Assembly: GCA_963680875.1 (NCBI GenBank)
Contig: OY804589.1
Span: 20,852,413-20,916,412, forward strand
Source of the DNA: Bathymodiolus brooksi
Lineage: Eukaryota; Mollusca; Bivalvia; Mytilida; Modiolidae
DNA length: 64,000 nt
Direction: 5' to 3'
Notes under the pieces: generated by a model
Told to the model about the DNA's origin: nothing
The model's database searches: none
Seen by the model: the letters and a program-made list of their open reading frames with translations, nothing else
Part shown: piece by piece, positions 46,966-57,352 of the stretch
How positions within the stretch are numbered: the stretch's first letter is position 1
Layout of the letters: every line of letters begins with the position of its first letter
Translations under genes and position numbers: made by a program

Positions 46966-48038
46966 CGACAGCCCCTGTTAAATATCGGATATCAATTTAT
47001 TCCATATAATATTGTAAATAAGGTTAATAACAAATTTACCGAAATCCGAACAATCTTACAAAGGGAAAGTCAAAACTCATAAGTATATAAACAGACAAAA
47101 TCAGTAATATAGCATCCTACACTATAATAATAAAAACGTAGATATAAATTTTAATACGCACTAGGCGATTCTGCAATACTCTCCATTATGTACGCACACA
47201 TTCAAAAGATTGGAAAACCAAATAAAAAGCATATTATGGAGCAAAAACACCGCAAGGGCATAAACAGGATAGTCAGCAATCGGGCTATGGTCACATATGC
47301 CCGAGGAAGGAGAACAATAGTCTTAATAATAATTACATTATTTAGTAACTGTACAATTTCAATTATAAGTATATCTAATAAACCATGTCAGTGTCGAAAC
47401 ACTGGCTACTGGGTAGATGATACCCCCGGAGACTAATAGTCCACCAGCAGAGGTATTAACCTAGAGATAGTAACACTGGCTACTGGGTAAATGATACCTC
47501 CGGAGACTAATAGTCCACCAGCAGAGGTATCAACCTAGTGATAGTAACACTGGCTACTGGGTAAATGATACCTCCGGAGACTAATAGTCCACCAGCAGAG
47601 GTATCAACAGAATGATAGTAACACTGACTACCTGGTAGATGATACCTCCGCAGACTAATAGTCCCACCAGCAGAGGTATTGATCCAGTGATAGTAACACT
47701 GGCTACTGGGTAAATGATACCCCCGGAGACTAATAGTCCACCGGCAGAGGTATCATCCTATTGATAGTAATAAAAACGTAGATATCAAGTTTAGAGTGCA
47801 TGACCTTTATAGAGTACACTCATTATTTAGACAATATAATTTGCTTAGATTAAAATTAATAAAATGTTACGAATATCTATTAAATATCTGTTTTCAATGT
47901 ATTCCATATAATATAATAACATAGCATGCAGCATTGTAATAAGTTCTGTTTTGCATAACCGCTATGTTTGTGGATGAACATGATGATTAGGTGGTGCTAG
48001 GTCAATTTTAAGCATCAAGAATGATTTTCAAGTCTACA
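46965..48038. mobile_element. Element with tandem-repeat core, copy with 5 core units
   Basis: Same flanks as 44005-44765. The core has five 74-bp units (about 47397-47768). Each contains GATACCTC and GAGGTATC as an inverted pair around TCCGGAGACTAATAGTCCAC, so every unit can form a stem-loop. The left flank is interrupted by a Penelope fragment at 47018. Confidence 0.6.
47018..47104 (-). mobile_element. Penelope-like family B 3' fragment, about 87 bp
   Basis: The reverse complement matches the family B 3' end. The other tandem-core element (44045-44065) is uninterrupted here (ATATTGCAATATAGCATCC). TAA appears at both borders, a possible short target duplication. Confidence 0.8.
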
Positions 48039-48124
48039 AAGTATACATACACAATTATACAAAGATAGCATCGTGGTTAGTAAGTAATAGACTATCGATA
48101 CTACCTGTTTTTATGGTGAATTTA

Positions 48125-48423
48125 TTCGTATGAGGCAGACTTCATACATTGGCTTTTCAAGAAAAAAGAAAGGAAGCTAACCCAATCATTTAATTTCACG
48201 TTCCGCTATATAGATTATGTCCTTTCATCAAATAATTCTAGTTTGGTGATTTCGTTGATTGCATCTATTCCATTGAGCTTGAAATAAAGGATACCACAGC
48301 TACAGATAGGTATGCTTCATACCTTGACCTACACCTCGAAATTGACAGTGAGGGGAGATTAAGAACGAAACATTACGACAAAACAGATGATTTCAATTTT
48401 CCGATTGTGAACTTTCCATTTAT
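48125..48423 (+). pseudogene. Penelope-like family A reverse-transcriptase fragment, 5' part
   Basis: Several frames give RT C-terminal pieces: an altered RYID-like segment near 48205, then YLDLHLEIDSEGRLRTKHYD and KTDDFNFPIVNFPF. The sequence is related to but clearly distinct from family B. Homology breaks at 48423 because a family B copy is inserted, and resumes at 49159. Confidence 0.7.
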
Positions 48424-49158
48424 CATTTTTGGACTTATACCTCGAATTTGACGACAGTAGTCAACTCAGTACTAAAATGTATGATAAGCGGGACGACTTC
48501 AATTTTAAAATCATAAATTTTCCAAACATGTGCAGCAATATACCAGCTTCTCCTGCATATGGTGTTTACATCTCGCAATTGATTCGCTATGCAAGGGCCA
48601 GTAGCAATTATTCTGATTTCCTGAAACGTCATCTTCATCTGAGAAACAGGCTACTGAATCAGGGCTATAAAAAGATTCGCCTTATTCGATCTCTTAAAAA
48701 GTTTATATTCCGATACCAATATCTTGTCGAAATATATTCCGTCTCTGCAGAAAAAATTATAAGCGATGCATTTCCATATAGTGAAAATGTATAAAGATAA
48801 AGAAGTTAAAAATGTCAAGGATAATTTTTTTTGTCAATCTGTGACGTAAACATATTTTGGACATTTACGTCACCGAATATGGTACTGCTTTGACAACTAT
48901 TTTACATATTTTGTTCCTGTATTTAAATACTGTTACAGTGACAGCCGGAACCTTTGAACCGTAATGAGAGCGGGAGGTTTGGCGCCTTAAAATCTGATTC
49001 AACCCACCATTTCTTTAGAAATGCCTTTACCAAGTCAGGGTCATTACGGTTTTCACAGTTTTCCGGTTGTTGACTGATTTTGTCTGTTTGTATAATTATG
49101 AGTTTTGACTTTCCCTTTGTAAGATTGTTCGGAGTTCGGTAATTTTGTTATTACCCTT
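48424..49158 (+). mobile_element. 5'-truncated Penelope-like family B copy (735 bp)
   Basis: Matches the RT C-terminus and complete 3' UTR of the copy at 17471-20404 with very few differences. The frame 48429-48794 is intact (DLYLEFDDSSQ to the terminal SENV). It is flanked by a perfect 6-bp duplication ATTTAT at 48418-48423 and 49159-49164, so both borders are exact. Confidence 0.9.
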
Positions 49159-49320
49159 ATTTATATGTAGCAACATTCGAGCAGCACCTGCATATGGAGT
49201 ATATATCTCTCAGTGCATACGAGATTCCTGAGCTTGTGATCCCTATCAGGATTTCCTTGATAGAGGATTGCTGCTAATAAGGAAGCTACTGAACCATGGG
49301 TTCCTCTTAGTTAAATAAAG
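49159..49320 (+). pseudogene. Penelope-like family A reverse-transcriptase fragment, 3' part
   Basis: Continues the family A protein after the insertion: a CSNI-like start, APAYGVYISQCI, then YQDFLDRGLLLIRKLLNHGF with one stop. Together with 48125-48423 it is one old copy split in two. Confidence 0.7.
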
Positions 49321-49454
49321 TTTTATTTAAGGATATGTCGATAGAAGATGATATTATTGCCAATATTAAATAATCACCAAAACACGCTTATATAGAAAAC
49401 GTTGTGTATTGTATTCATATTATATATACTTGAGTACAACTTTGAAAACCTTAT

Positions 49455-49672
49455 CTTGTGCAATAAATGCCTATCACCACTAAAGTAGTGAGTTCGAACC
49501 CCGTTCATGGCGAGGTGTACTAGAAACAACATTATGTGATAAATTTGGCAGTGACTTGCGGTAGGTTGGTTGCTTTCTCCGGGCACTCCGGTTTCCTCCA
49601 CCAATAACGCTGACTGCGACGATATAACTCAAATATTGTTGAAAGTGGCATTAAACACCAATAACCAAACCT
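49455..49672 (+). repeat. SINE family A, plus-strand copy with full 3' domain
   Basis: Contains GTGAGTTCGAACCCCG (B-box), GGCGAGGTGTACTAGAAAC, the conserved 3' block GGCACTCCGGTTTCCTCCAC and ATTGTTGAAAGTGGCATTAA with a short (ACCAA)n tail. The tRNA-like head is truncated. Confidence 0.75.
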
Positions 49673-49961
49673 GAAATTCTTGAAGCTTGTTTTTCTAATA
49701 ACATTGGATGAATTATTCATTGCAGATATTATATGTACTGTTTGTAACACGAAATGCATTGGGAAACTGTAATTTTTTCAAGAAATAATAAATATATATT
49801 TGTAAGTTGTAAACTATTCCCTTTGTATGTTTTTCACACTTGGTGTATAACTTTAGAAAAATAAATATACAGACTATTGAAGCTGCGTTTGAAAACAAAA
49901 TGGGACGATTTCCTAATGTATATATACTGAGCAAGAAAAGCGTGGCATTTTCCAATTCCTG

Positions 49962-50835
49962 CTAGGAGTTGAATGGATTATGATTCTCTCGAATTTGTCT
50001 GTTTAGCATGTCCAAAACATGTTCAATAGAGGCCAAATCAGGGGAACGACTCGGCCAGTGTAATGTATTAACATTGTTGACTTGTAAAAAGTTCATGGAG
50101 GGACGAACGGTGTGTGACCAAGCATTGCCCTGCTGAAAGACAAAACGATTGTTTCTGTGCATGAACGGCATCACGACAGGGCGAAAATGTCATCGCAGTA
50201 GAGCTGTGCATTCAGCGTTTGTTTTATCACAATCAAGTTGGTCTTTCCTGCGTATTGCTCTCCGCCCCACAACAGTAGCTAACTGCCACCAAAGCGGTCA
50301 ACTGTCATAACACAAGCCGCCGCAAAGTGTTCACCAGGAAGTCTCCAGACACGAATGCAACGATCTGCAAACTTTAGTGTGAATCGAGATTCATCCGAAA
50401 ATAGTACTGTGCTCCAGTTTCGGCGCAATTGCTGATATGTCCATGCGTGTCGCTGCATTTTGTGGTGGACAGTTAACTCCATACTTGTATGTGGTCTTAT
50501 TGATTTGATAGGACAAGCTTTAAGTTTATTGAGGACTGTTTGCGCGGATACGCGGACTCCAGTTGTTCTCCGTACTCTGTCGACAATCCTTGTTGCTGGT
50601 AAGAAGTTGTCACGACCTGCTGTGATCCTGATGTAACGTTCTTCTCTAGGAGTGAGACGTTTTGGTTTACCGGATCTTGGCCTATCCTTAACTGTCCCAG
50701 TGGTCCTGAAACGTTATGCTAACCTCCATATGGTAGCACGGTGAACACCAAATGACACAGCAACGTCATTTACAGTCATTCCACCTGCCAACATACCGAT
50801 GGCGGTCATTCTGTGGAAGTCCTCTACGCCGCTAC
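49962..50835 (-). pseudogene. Tc1/mariner-type transposase, inactivated
   Basis: The minus-strand protein runs from an N-terminal helix-turn-helix (MLAGGMTVNDVAVSFGVHRA) through the GRPR-like segment DRPRSGKPKRLT to the catalytic domain. The first catalytic Asp is in VLFSDESRF. The second motif reads FQQGNAWSHT, where the usual Asp is Gly. The third is WPSRSPDLASIEHV with the DE spacing of Tc1. Stops occur after TIWRLA and after RFGGS, and a frameshift lies near 50175. It would have cut and pasted DNA at TA sites. Inverted repeats were not found. Confidence 0.85.
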
Positions 50836-51180
50836 ATAAAACTTTTTGTTACAAGAAAAATGTATTTCTTCTGTTTTGAACCTTATTCAAGAACAAATTG
50901 TCGATGAAATAAACTTTCGGAAAGCATAAACAAATACTGTGATAATATGTGTCGTCGCATAACCTGGTTCTGTGATGAACTAATTATGTAGATATGGTGA
51001 TAATATGTGTCTCTGTGATACCTAAATTTTGTAAATACTGCGATATTATGTGCCTCTTTAATACCTGACCTGTGATTAAATAATTATGTAAATATTGTGA
51101 ACATATCGTTATGCATCTTTTTAGTAAGGACTTGTCATCACTGGTTTGTTATTGATAATCTAATTAGGATACCAATTTTA
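50836..51180. repeat. Weak tandem repeat of about 60 bp, 3 copies
   Basis: At 50935-51110 a block like GATAATATGTGTCTCTGTGA, then ATACCT and AATTATGTAAATA, recurs three times imperfectly. The rest of the stretch holds nothing recognised. Confidence 0.5.
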
Positions 51181-51268
51181 TAGTCTTTGGTTTGACCCGA
51201 TCGGGGCTAGAAGCCATGATCTAACTTCAATTCAATCGAGACCAGCATGGTAACTATAACACCACGGA
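51181..51268 (-). repeat. SINE family B head (fragment)
   Basis: The minus strand shows a degenerate tRNA-like head ending in GATCGGGTCAAACCAAAGAC, the same as in the complete copy at 37947. The rest is missing. Confidence 0.55.
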
Positions 51269-51673
51269 TACGGCTAAATGAGCAGAAGTCGTATTAGTGT
51301 TCAGTATGATGAGGAATAACTAAAGGTTATAACTGACCAGTAGAATAAAGTATAGCCGATTAAGTTTTGAGCGAACAAAATACATTTTTAAATCGTTGTT
51401 CAATCACGTGGAAATTCAAACATGATATCGGGTTTTTGACTTTAATTACAAACAGTAGAATTTATCCCATCTTTCAATTTGGTATCTCGGGTTGTGCCAC
51501 TCAATTATATGTTTTACATGTAAACGAGGTGCTTGACATATTTGGTCAGTCAAAAGTCGGAAACAAACATTCACAATATAATATCGTCTAAATCATTTCG
51601 TTTTTGTATCGCTTCCGAATTACTCATTAATTCGTATCTAAATTGATTTCTTTGTCTTATCTACTGTACATAC

Positions 51674-51904
51674 CTCTGACAGTAACATCTATTTGTTCTA
51701 GCTTGGAATAATCCCCACAAAGATATCTTCCGCCGTCATTTGTTTGAACATTATAGATAGTCATAGATCCACTATTTACATTTCCATATTTAGCTCCTGC
51801 TTGGATTTGGCTAAACCAACCCTGATCCGTTCTCTTTTCCCAATAGTAATTCGGCCCTGGTAATGTGCATGTTAAGGTAGTATTACTCCCCCATATGGCT
51901 ATCG
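51674..51904 (-). CDS. Ig-like domain exon, intact, acceptor rebuilt by a Penelope fragment
   Basis: A 231-bp phase 1-1 exon with donor GTATGT. It encodes IAIWGSNTTLTCTLPG (first Cys), NYYWEK (core Trp), GAKYGNVNSGSMTIYNV and NDGGRYLC (second Cys). It shares the AGAKYGNVN motif with the other Ig exons of the window, so all belong to one family. The acceptor TTCAG at 51905-51909 is one arm of a 5-bp target duplication; the 127 bp directly upstream (minus direction) are a Penelope 3' end. It is the Ig exon nearest the TSP1 exons. Confidence 0.85.
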
Positions 51905-51909
51905 CTGAA

Positions 51910-52036
51910 TAAAGGTAATAACAAAATTACCGAACTCCGAACAATCTTACAAAGGGAAAGTCAAAACTCATAATTATATAAACAGACAAAATCAGTCAAC
52001 AACCGGAAAACTGTGAAAACCGTAATGACCCTGACC
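51910..52036 (-). mobile_element. 127-bp Penelope-like family B 3' fragment at a splice acceptor
   Basis: The reverse complement of the family B 3' UTR ends in GGTAATTTTGTTATTACC, then TTTA. On the plus strand CTGAA is present at both borders (51905-51909 and 52037-52041), that is TTCAG on the gene strand. The fragment therefore inserted inside the acceptor sequence and duplicated it. Confidence 0.9.
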
Positions 52037-52129
52037 CTGAAATTAAACCAACAATAAAAAAGCACAAACTTTAATAGAGAACACGCGTAGGTTGTTATAA
52101 TTCTTGTTTCTATAATGTTCTTTAGTGGC

Positions 52130-53950
52130 TATGTTAGCATCAAAGACATTTATGGTCAATAAGTTCCTTCAGAGATCATGTTAGTATTAAGGACATTTAT
52201 GGTAAAAATAAGTTCTTTGGTTATCATGTTAGTATCAAAACCATTCATGGTGAATAAGGTCATCTAGTGGCCATGCTTGTATTAAGGACAGAAAGGTTCA
52301 ATAAGATTACTTAGTGATCATGTTAGTATTTAGAGCACTCATGATCAATACTGTAATTTAGTGGTCATGTTAGTATCAAGGACAGTCATGATAAATAAGG
52401 TCCTTCAGTGGTGGTAATCTTAGTATCAAGGAGAGTCATCGGCAATAAGATTATTTAGTGGTCATGTTAGTATTTAGAACACTCATGATCAATAAGGTCA
52501 TTTAGTGGTCATATTTGTATTAAAGACATTCAGGGCCTATTAGGTCATTTAGAGGTCATGTTAGTATCAAGACCAGTCATGATGAATAAAGTCATTCGTA
52601 TTAAGGACAGTCATGGTCAATCAGGTCCATTATATGTCCTATTTGTAATAAGGACAGTCATGGTCAATAATTTCCTTTATATGTCCTATTTGTATTAATG
52701 GAATTCATGGTCAATAAGTCTTTCATATGTCCTATTTGTATTAAGGACAATCATGGTCAATAAGATCTTTTATATGACCTACTTGTATTACGGACAGTCA
52801 TGGTTAATAATTTCTTTCATATGTCCTACTTGTATTAAGGACAGTCATGGTCAATAAGGTCTTTTATATATCCTATTTATATTAAGGAAAGTCATGGTCA
52901 ATAAGGTCTTTTATATGTCCTACTTGTATTAAGGAAAGTCATGGTCAATAAGATCCTTTATATGTCCTACTTGTATTAAAGAAAGTCATGGTCAATAAGA
53001 CCCTTTATATGTCCTCCTTGTAGTAAGGACAGACATGCTCAATAAGGTCTTTTATATGTCCTACTTGTATTAAGGACAGTCATAGTCAATAAAGTCTTTT
53101 ATATGTCCTTCTTGTATTAAGGACAGTCATGGTCACTAAGGTCTTTTATATGTCATATTTGTATTAAAGACAGTCTTGGTGAATAAGGTCTTTTATATTT
53201 CATACTTGTATTAAGGAAAGTCATGGTCAATAAGGCCTTGTATATGTCATATTTGTATAAATGACAGTCATGGCCAATAAGGTCTTTTATATGTCCTACT
53301 TGTATTAAGGAGAGTCATAGTCAATAAGGTCTTTTATATATCCTTCTTGTATTAAGGACAGTCATGGTCACTAAGGTCCTTTATATGTCATATTTGTATT
53401 AAAGACAGTCTTGGTCAATAAGGTCTTTTAAATTTCCTACTTGTATTAAGGAAAGTCATGGTCAATAAGGCCTTGTATATGTCATATTTGTATAAATGAC
53501 AGTCATGGTCAATAAGGTCTTGTATATGTCCTACTTGTATTAAGTAGAGTCATAGTCAATTAGGTATTTTGTATGTCCTACTCGTATTAAGAACAGTCAT
53601 GGGCATTAAGGTCCTTTATATGTCCTATTTGTATTAAGGAAAGTCATGGTCAATAAGGTCGTTTGTATGTCCTACTTGTATTAAGGACAGTCATGTTCAA
53701 TCAGGTCTGTTATATGTCCTAATTGTATTAAGGACAATCATGGTCAGTAAGGTCCTTTATAGGTCCTAGTTGTATTAAGGAAAGTCATGGTCAATAAGGT
53801 ACTTTATGTGTCCTATTTGTATTAAGGACAGTCATGATCAATACTGTAATTTAGTTGTCATGTTAGTATCAAGGAAAGTGTTGTTTGATAAGGTCCTTAG
53901 GTGGTAATTATGCTATAAAGGATAGTTATGGTAGATTAGGTGGTGAAATC
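52130..53950. repeat. Tandem satellite of about 47 bp, about 38 copies
   Basis: The unit is roughly TATATGTCCTACTTGTATTA followed by AGGACAGTCATGGTCAATAA and a variable GGTCTTT. It is well conserved in the centre and progressively degenerate towards 52130, where related units read CATTTAGTGGTCATGTTAG. It lies in the intron between two Ig exons. No coding capacity. Confidence 0.9.
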
Positions 53951-54344
53951 TTGATGAAAAGATGATTCCCATAGACGTTGTAAATATCTGCAAATAAATA
54001 TGCCTACTTGTAAGGTACGTCATGCGTTCATTGTACACCTCGTAAAACGGCATTCAAATGATAAATTTGTCTAAACACCACATCTTTCTGATATTATATA
54101 CAAACCGCATAACCATAGTCAGTCATATCATCAAAGCTGTGTTGCGCTTTACATACACATGATTAAGTGTGCTTAAGATATAAACAGAGAGTTCCCAGCA
54201 TTTATACTGAAAAGCCGTTAGAAAAATATACAATGCTAAATTCACTAAACAATCATTTAAATGTTTCGTCTTTTGAATTGCTATGCTCAATGAAAACAAA
54301 GCTACATGTATAATTTCGTAACATAACAAAAAATGTAACATTAC
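53951..54344. other. Unique stretch before the duplicated segment
   Basis: Nothing recognised. Similarity to copy 1 begins at about 54345 with a single 45-bp unit. Confidence 0.4.
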
Positions 54345-54538
54345 GGAGGATAGCAGAACACTGTATTGCATGTGTAGAATATTGTGTAAAATTGCATATT
54401 ACACTGAGATCGGAAACCAACATACACAATATAACAATCTATATCTCATTCTTTCTGAAATTTTTGCCGGGCTTCATCTTAATGCATATGCATTTATTGG
54501 TTTCGTTTGACTGCACTTTTCTAATTTACTTTGCGTAC

Positions 54539-54766
54539 CTCTAAAGACAATATGCATTTGTAATTGTTGACTATCAGTTGTACATATATAACTACCACCG
54601 TCATGTGGATCAACATTATAGATAGCCAGATATCCAATATTCACATTCCCGTATTTAGCACCTTGTTGAAGCATAGACCAACCAGAATTGATGAATTTGT
54701 ACCATTGGAAAGACAATCCTTGTAGTGAACATATTAATGTAGTTGTACCTCCTTCTATTGCTATCA
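54539..54766 (-). CDS. Ig-like domain exon, intact
   Basis: A 228-bp phase 1-1 exon, donor GTACGC. It encodes IAIEGGTTTLICSLQG (first Cys), FQWYKF (core Trp), GAKYGNVNIGYLAIYNVD and HDGGSYIC (second Cys). It is the orthologous module of 968-1195, with about a quarter of residues changed and all structural residues kept. It lies between the Ig exons at 51674 and 56082. Confidence 0.85.
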
Positions 54767-55312
54767 CTGAAAGTAGATTAAAAAGTGATTCACAAACTCT
54801 ACAAAGAAAACATTCTTATACATGCTATAACCCAGATGTTGCTGTCTTCGGTTATTAAAAACCCTATTTCTATTTCTGGTATTAGAATAGACATATTAAA
54901 TTATTGTCTTTTGTAACTTCGCTATAGATAATACTAAAAATGATCTTATCTTTCAAATAGTTTTTCAGAAGACATCAACACCTTGTTGAAAAGTATTCGG
55001 TACAGATGACGCAATATGGTATTGGCAATTCGATTATTTTTCAAAGATGACCATTGTTTCACTATTATGTCGCACGATGGTCTTGTGTACTATTTTTTAA
55101 TGTTTGAGGCCATCAACTATCTTTATATTATACATGCATGCATGGCAACTTCTGTGTCACCACGATTACATATACTTTGTCTGAAGTTCAAGATTCAACT
55201 GTTCTGTATGACATCGCTGCTCACCAAGTTATATGTAAGGGTTGATACTTTACTCGTATGGCAAAACACTGTCATGATCGCATCTTTTTCACTAAGAAGG
55301 AAGTGCTGAGCC

Positions 55313-55524
55313 CATAAACTATATAATACATAGCTAGTGGACCCATGCAACTATATAATACATAGCTAGTGGACCCATAAAACTATATAATACATAGCTA
55401 GTGAACCCATGCAACTATATAATACATAGCTAGTGAACCCATAAAACTATATATTACATAGCTAGTGGACCCATAAAACTATATAATACATAGCTAGTGG
55501 ACCCATACAACTATATACATAGCT
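55313..55524. repeat. 32-bp minisatellite, about 6 copies, in an intron
   Basis: The unit CTATATAATACATAGCTAGT followed by GGACCCATAAAA repeats six times, with a shortened last unit. Copy 1 has only one unit at about 1708-1740. Confidence 0.9.
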
Positions 55525-56081
55525 AGTTTAATCCCCCTACTTGTTATTGAAGTGTCTATTCCAGGAACAGCACGTGAGCGGTCATGTATATATTTGTAGG
55601 TTCAATTTTTGCTCTATTTTCACGATTATGCAGACCAATTTTGAATTTGTTCCTACAGTGAAGTATAATTTGTTTTCCATTATATTCGGAATGTTACAAT
55701 TTAGCATAACAATATTGCAGTTATCCAATACCGAACTTTATGTTGTGCATGTAGAATACTGTTGAACTGCAAATTACCCCGAGATTAACAGAAACAGCGT
55801 ATACTCTGAGTCACCCTTTCCAAATGCTATGGAATTCATAGTTTCTGTAAATATCCGTTTGCTAACAATAGTCAACTTTTTAATTACATCCGATTACATG
55901 ACATTTCTAAGACAAACATTTTAAAAACGTTTTGTTAATAATTTCGCTGAGACGGAGCGATATGATAAATACAGTCTGTATACAAACATTCATTTAGTCA
56001 TTTGTTCTGTTATGTTTGCGGTTTACTTCTTAATGCCTATTGTTTTCGCTGGAATTATCTTGTCTTATCTACTTTACTTAC

Positions 56082-56309
56082 CTATAACAGTAACTTGTAT
56101 ATAACTTAGTTGTGAACCACCTCTGCAATGATACTGACCCTCGTCACCTGGATCAACATTATATATAATCAGAGATGATGTATTCACATTCCCGTATTTA
56201 GCTCCTTGCTGAAGTGTAGACCAATTAGGATTCACCCACTTTTGCCATTGGAAAGACGACCCTTGTAAGGGACATGTCAATATAGTATTACTTCCTGATA
56301 TGGCTTCCA
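56082..56309 (-). CDS. Ig-like domain exon, intact (most upstream Ig exon in the window)
   Basis: A 228-bp phase 1-1 exon, acceptor TATTTCAG, donor GTAAGT. It encodes EAISGSNTILTCPLQG (first Cys), FQWQKW (core Trp), GAKYGNVNTSSLIIYNVD and GDEGQYHC (second Cys). It is the intact counterpart of the nonsense-bearing exon at 2175-2402. Signal-peptide and start exons are not visible; they are probably right of the window or within unrecognised sequence. Confidence 0.85.
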
Positions 56310-56984
56310 CTGAAATAAGTTCAAAATTGTTAAGCAGTAAATTATAAGTACCATTTACTTACAGAAAAGACAAATGGCATTTCAAAATTAAATAAACAAA
56401 ACAATGCGGGAATCAATAAAGAATGTTTTCTCGTGTTTATCTATGCTGTTATACAGAGGATAAATGGCACAAGTACCAACATTAATATTATATGAAAGTT
56501 TAACAAACATTGTTTTGTCGTTTCTCACCATCTTCATGTGTATGAAACGAAATAAACCACTAATTGATAAATAATGCTGTAATAATAGTAACAAAAAGAT
56601 ATTACACAAACCTTATTTATTTGTTTTGAGATTGTACAAGTATTGTCCTATGTATGTAACAGTGTCCATACATATTTGTGACAATATTTGCCCTATTTGC
56701 TTTCTGAAAAGAAGTTGTTTTAACTGAAAACAAAAACGTTTGATAAACCTTAATTTCTTTTGGTTCTAGATGTCCTTTTTGAGGATTTCCCGATTTAACG
56801 ACGACAGAAAGAAGCAGAAAATGACATATTGCATTTTTTTCAGATTTTTGTGGACTACTTTAAACAGTCTTATTTCGACCTGTCAACTATATGATAATAC
56901 TATCATTTGTGTATATGCGTACATAAATGGGATAATTGTTTATTGTTCTTAGCTCCGCCTTTGATAAGTCATTTTAACTACGAG
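56310..56984. other. Non-coding sequence shared with copy 1
   Basis: Matches 2403-3087. No gene recognised. Confidence 0.4.
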
Positions 56985-57352
56985 ATAGGTATACACATTT
57001 GAATCTACTTTGCAAACTCCGACACGTTAAAAAAAGTGGAAAGTAAGCTCCATCAGAAGTCGATTCTATATTTCTATGCTTTTCAAGTAGTAAAGAGGGG
57101 TAAATTGCCACCCCCTTTCTGATATGTCGTCCATACAGATCTGACATAAATCAGGAGAGGATCAGGTTCAAATAACTTTATATATATATATTTATAGCAG
57201 ACTGAAAAGTGGAAAATTGTAATTATCTTTAGTACACACAAGTAAGCATTAAAACCTTAATGTTGTACAGCATATCCATTGAATGTGATCACAGTTTTTT
57301 ACATATGGTATGTTTATATTAATTGTTAAACTCATAGAAGAAATTTTGCATT
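56985..57352 (+). repeat. 2.4-kb unit fragment left of CACTA copy 2
   Basis: Matches 3088-3486, except that about 30 bp directly before the transposon are missing (TTTTGC passes to ATTCACTACAAAG). The marker TGTTGTACAG is at 57261. Confidence 0.8.
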
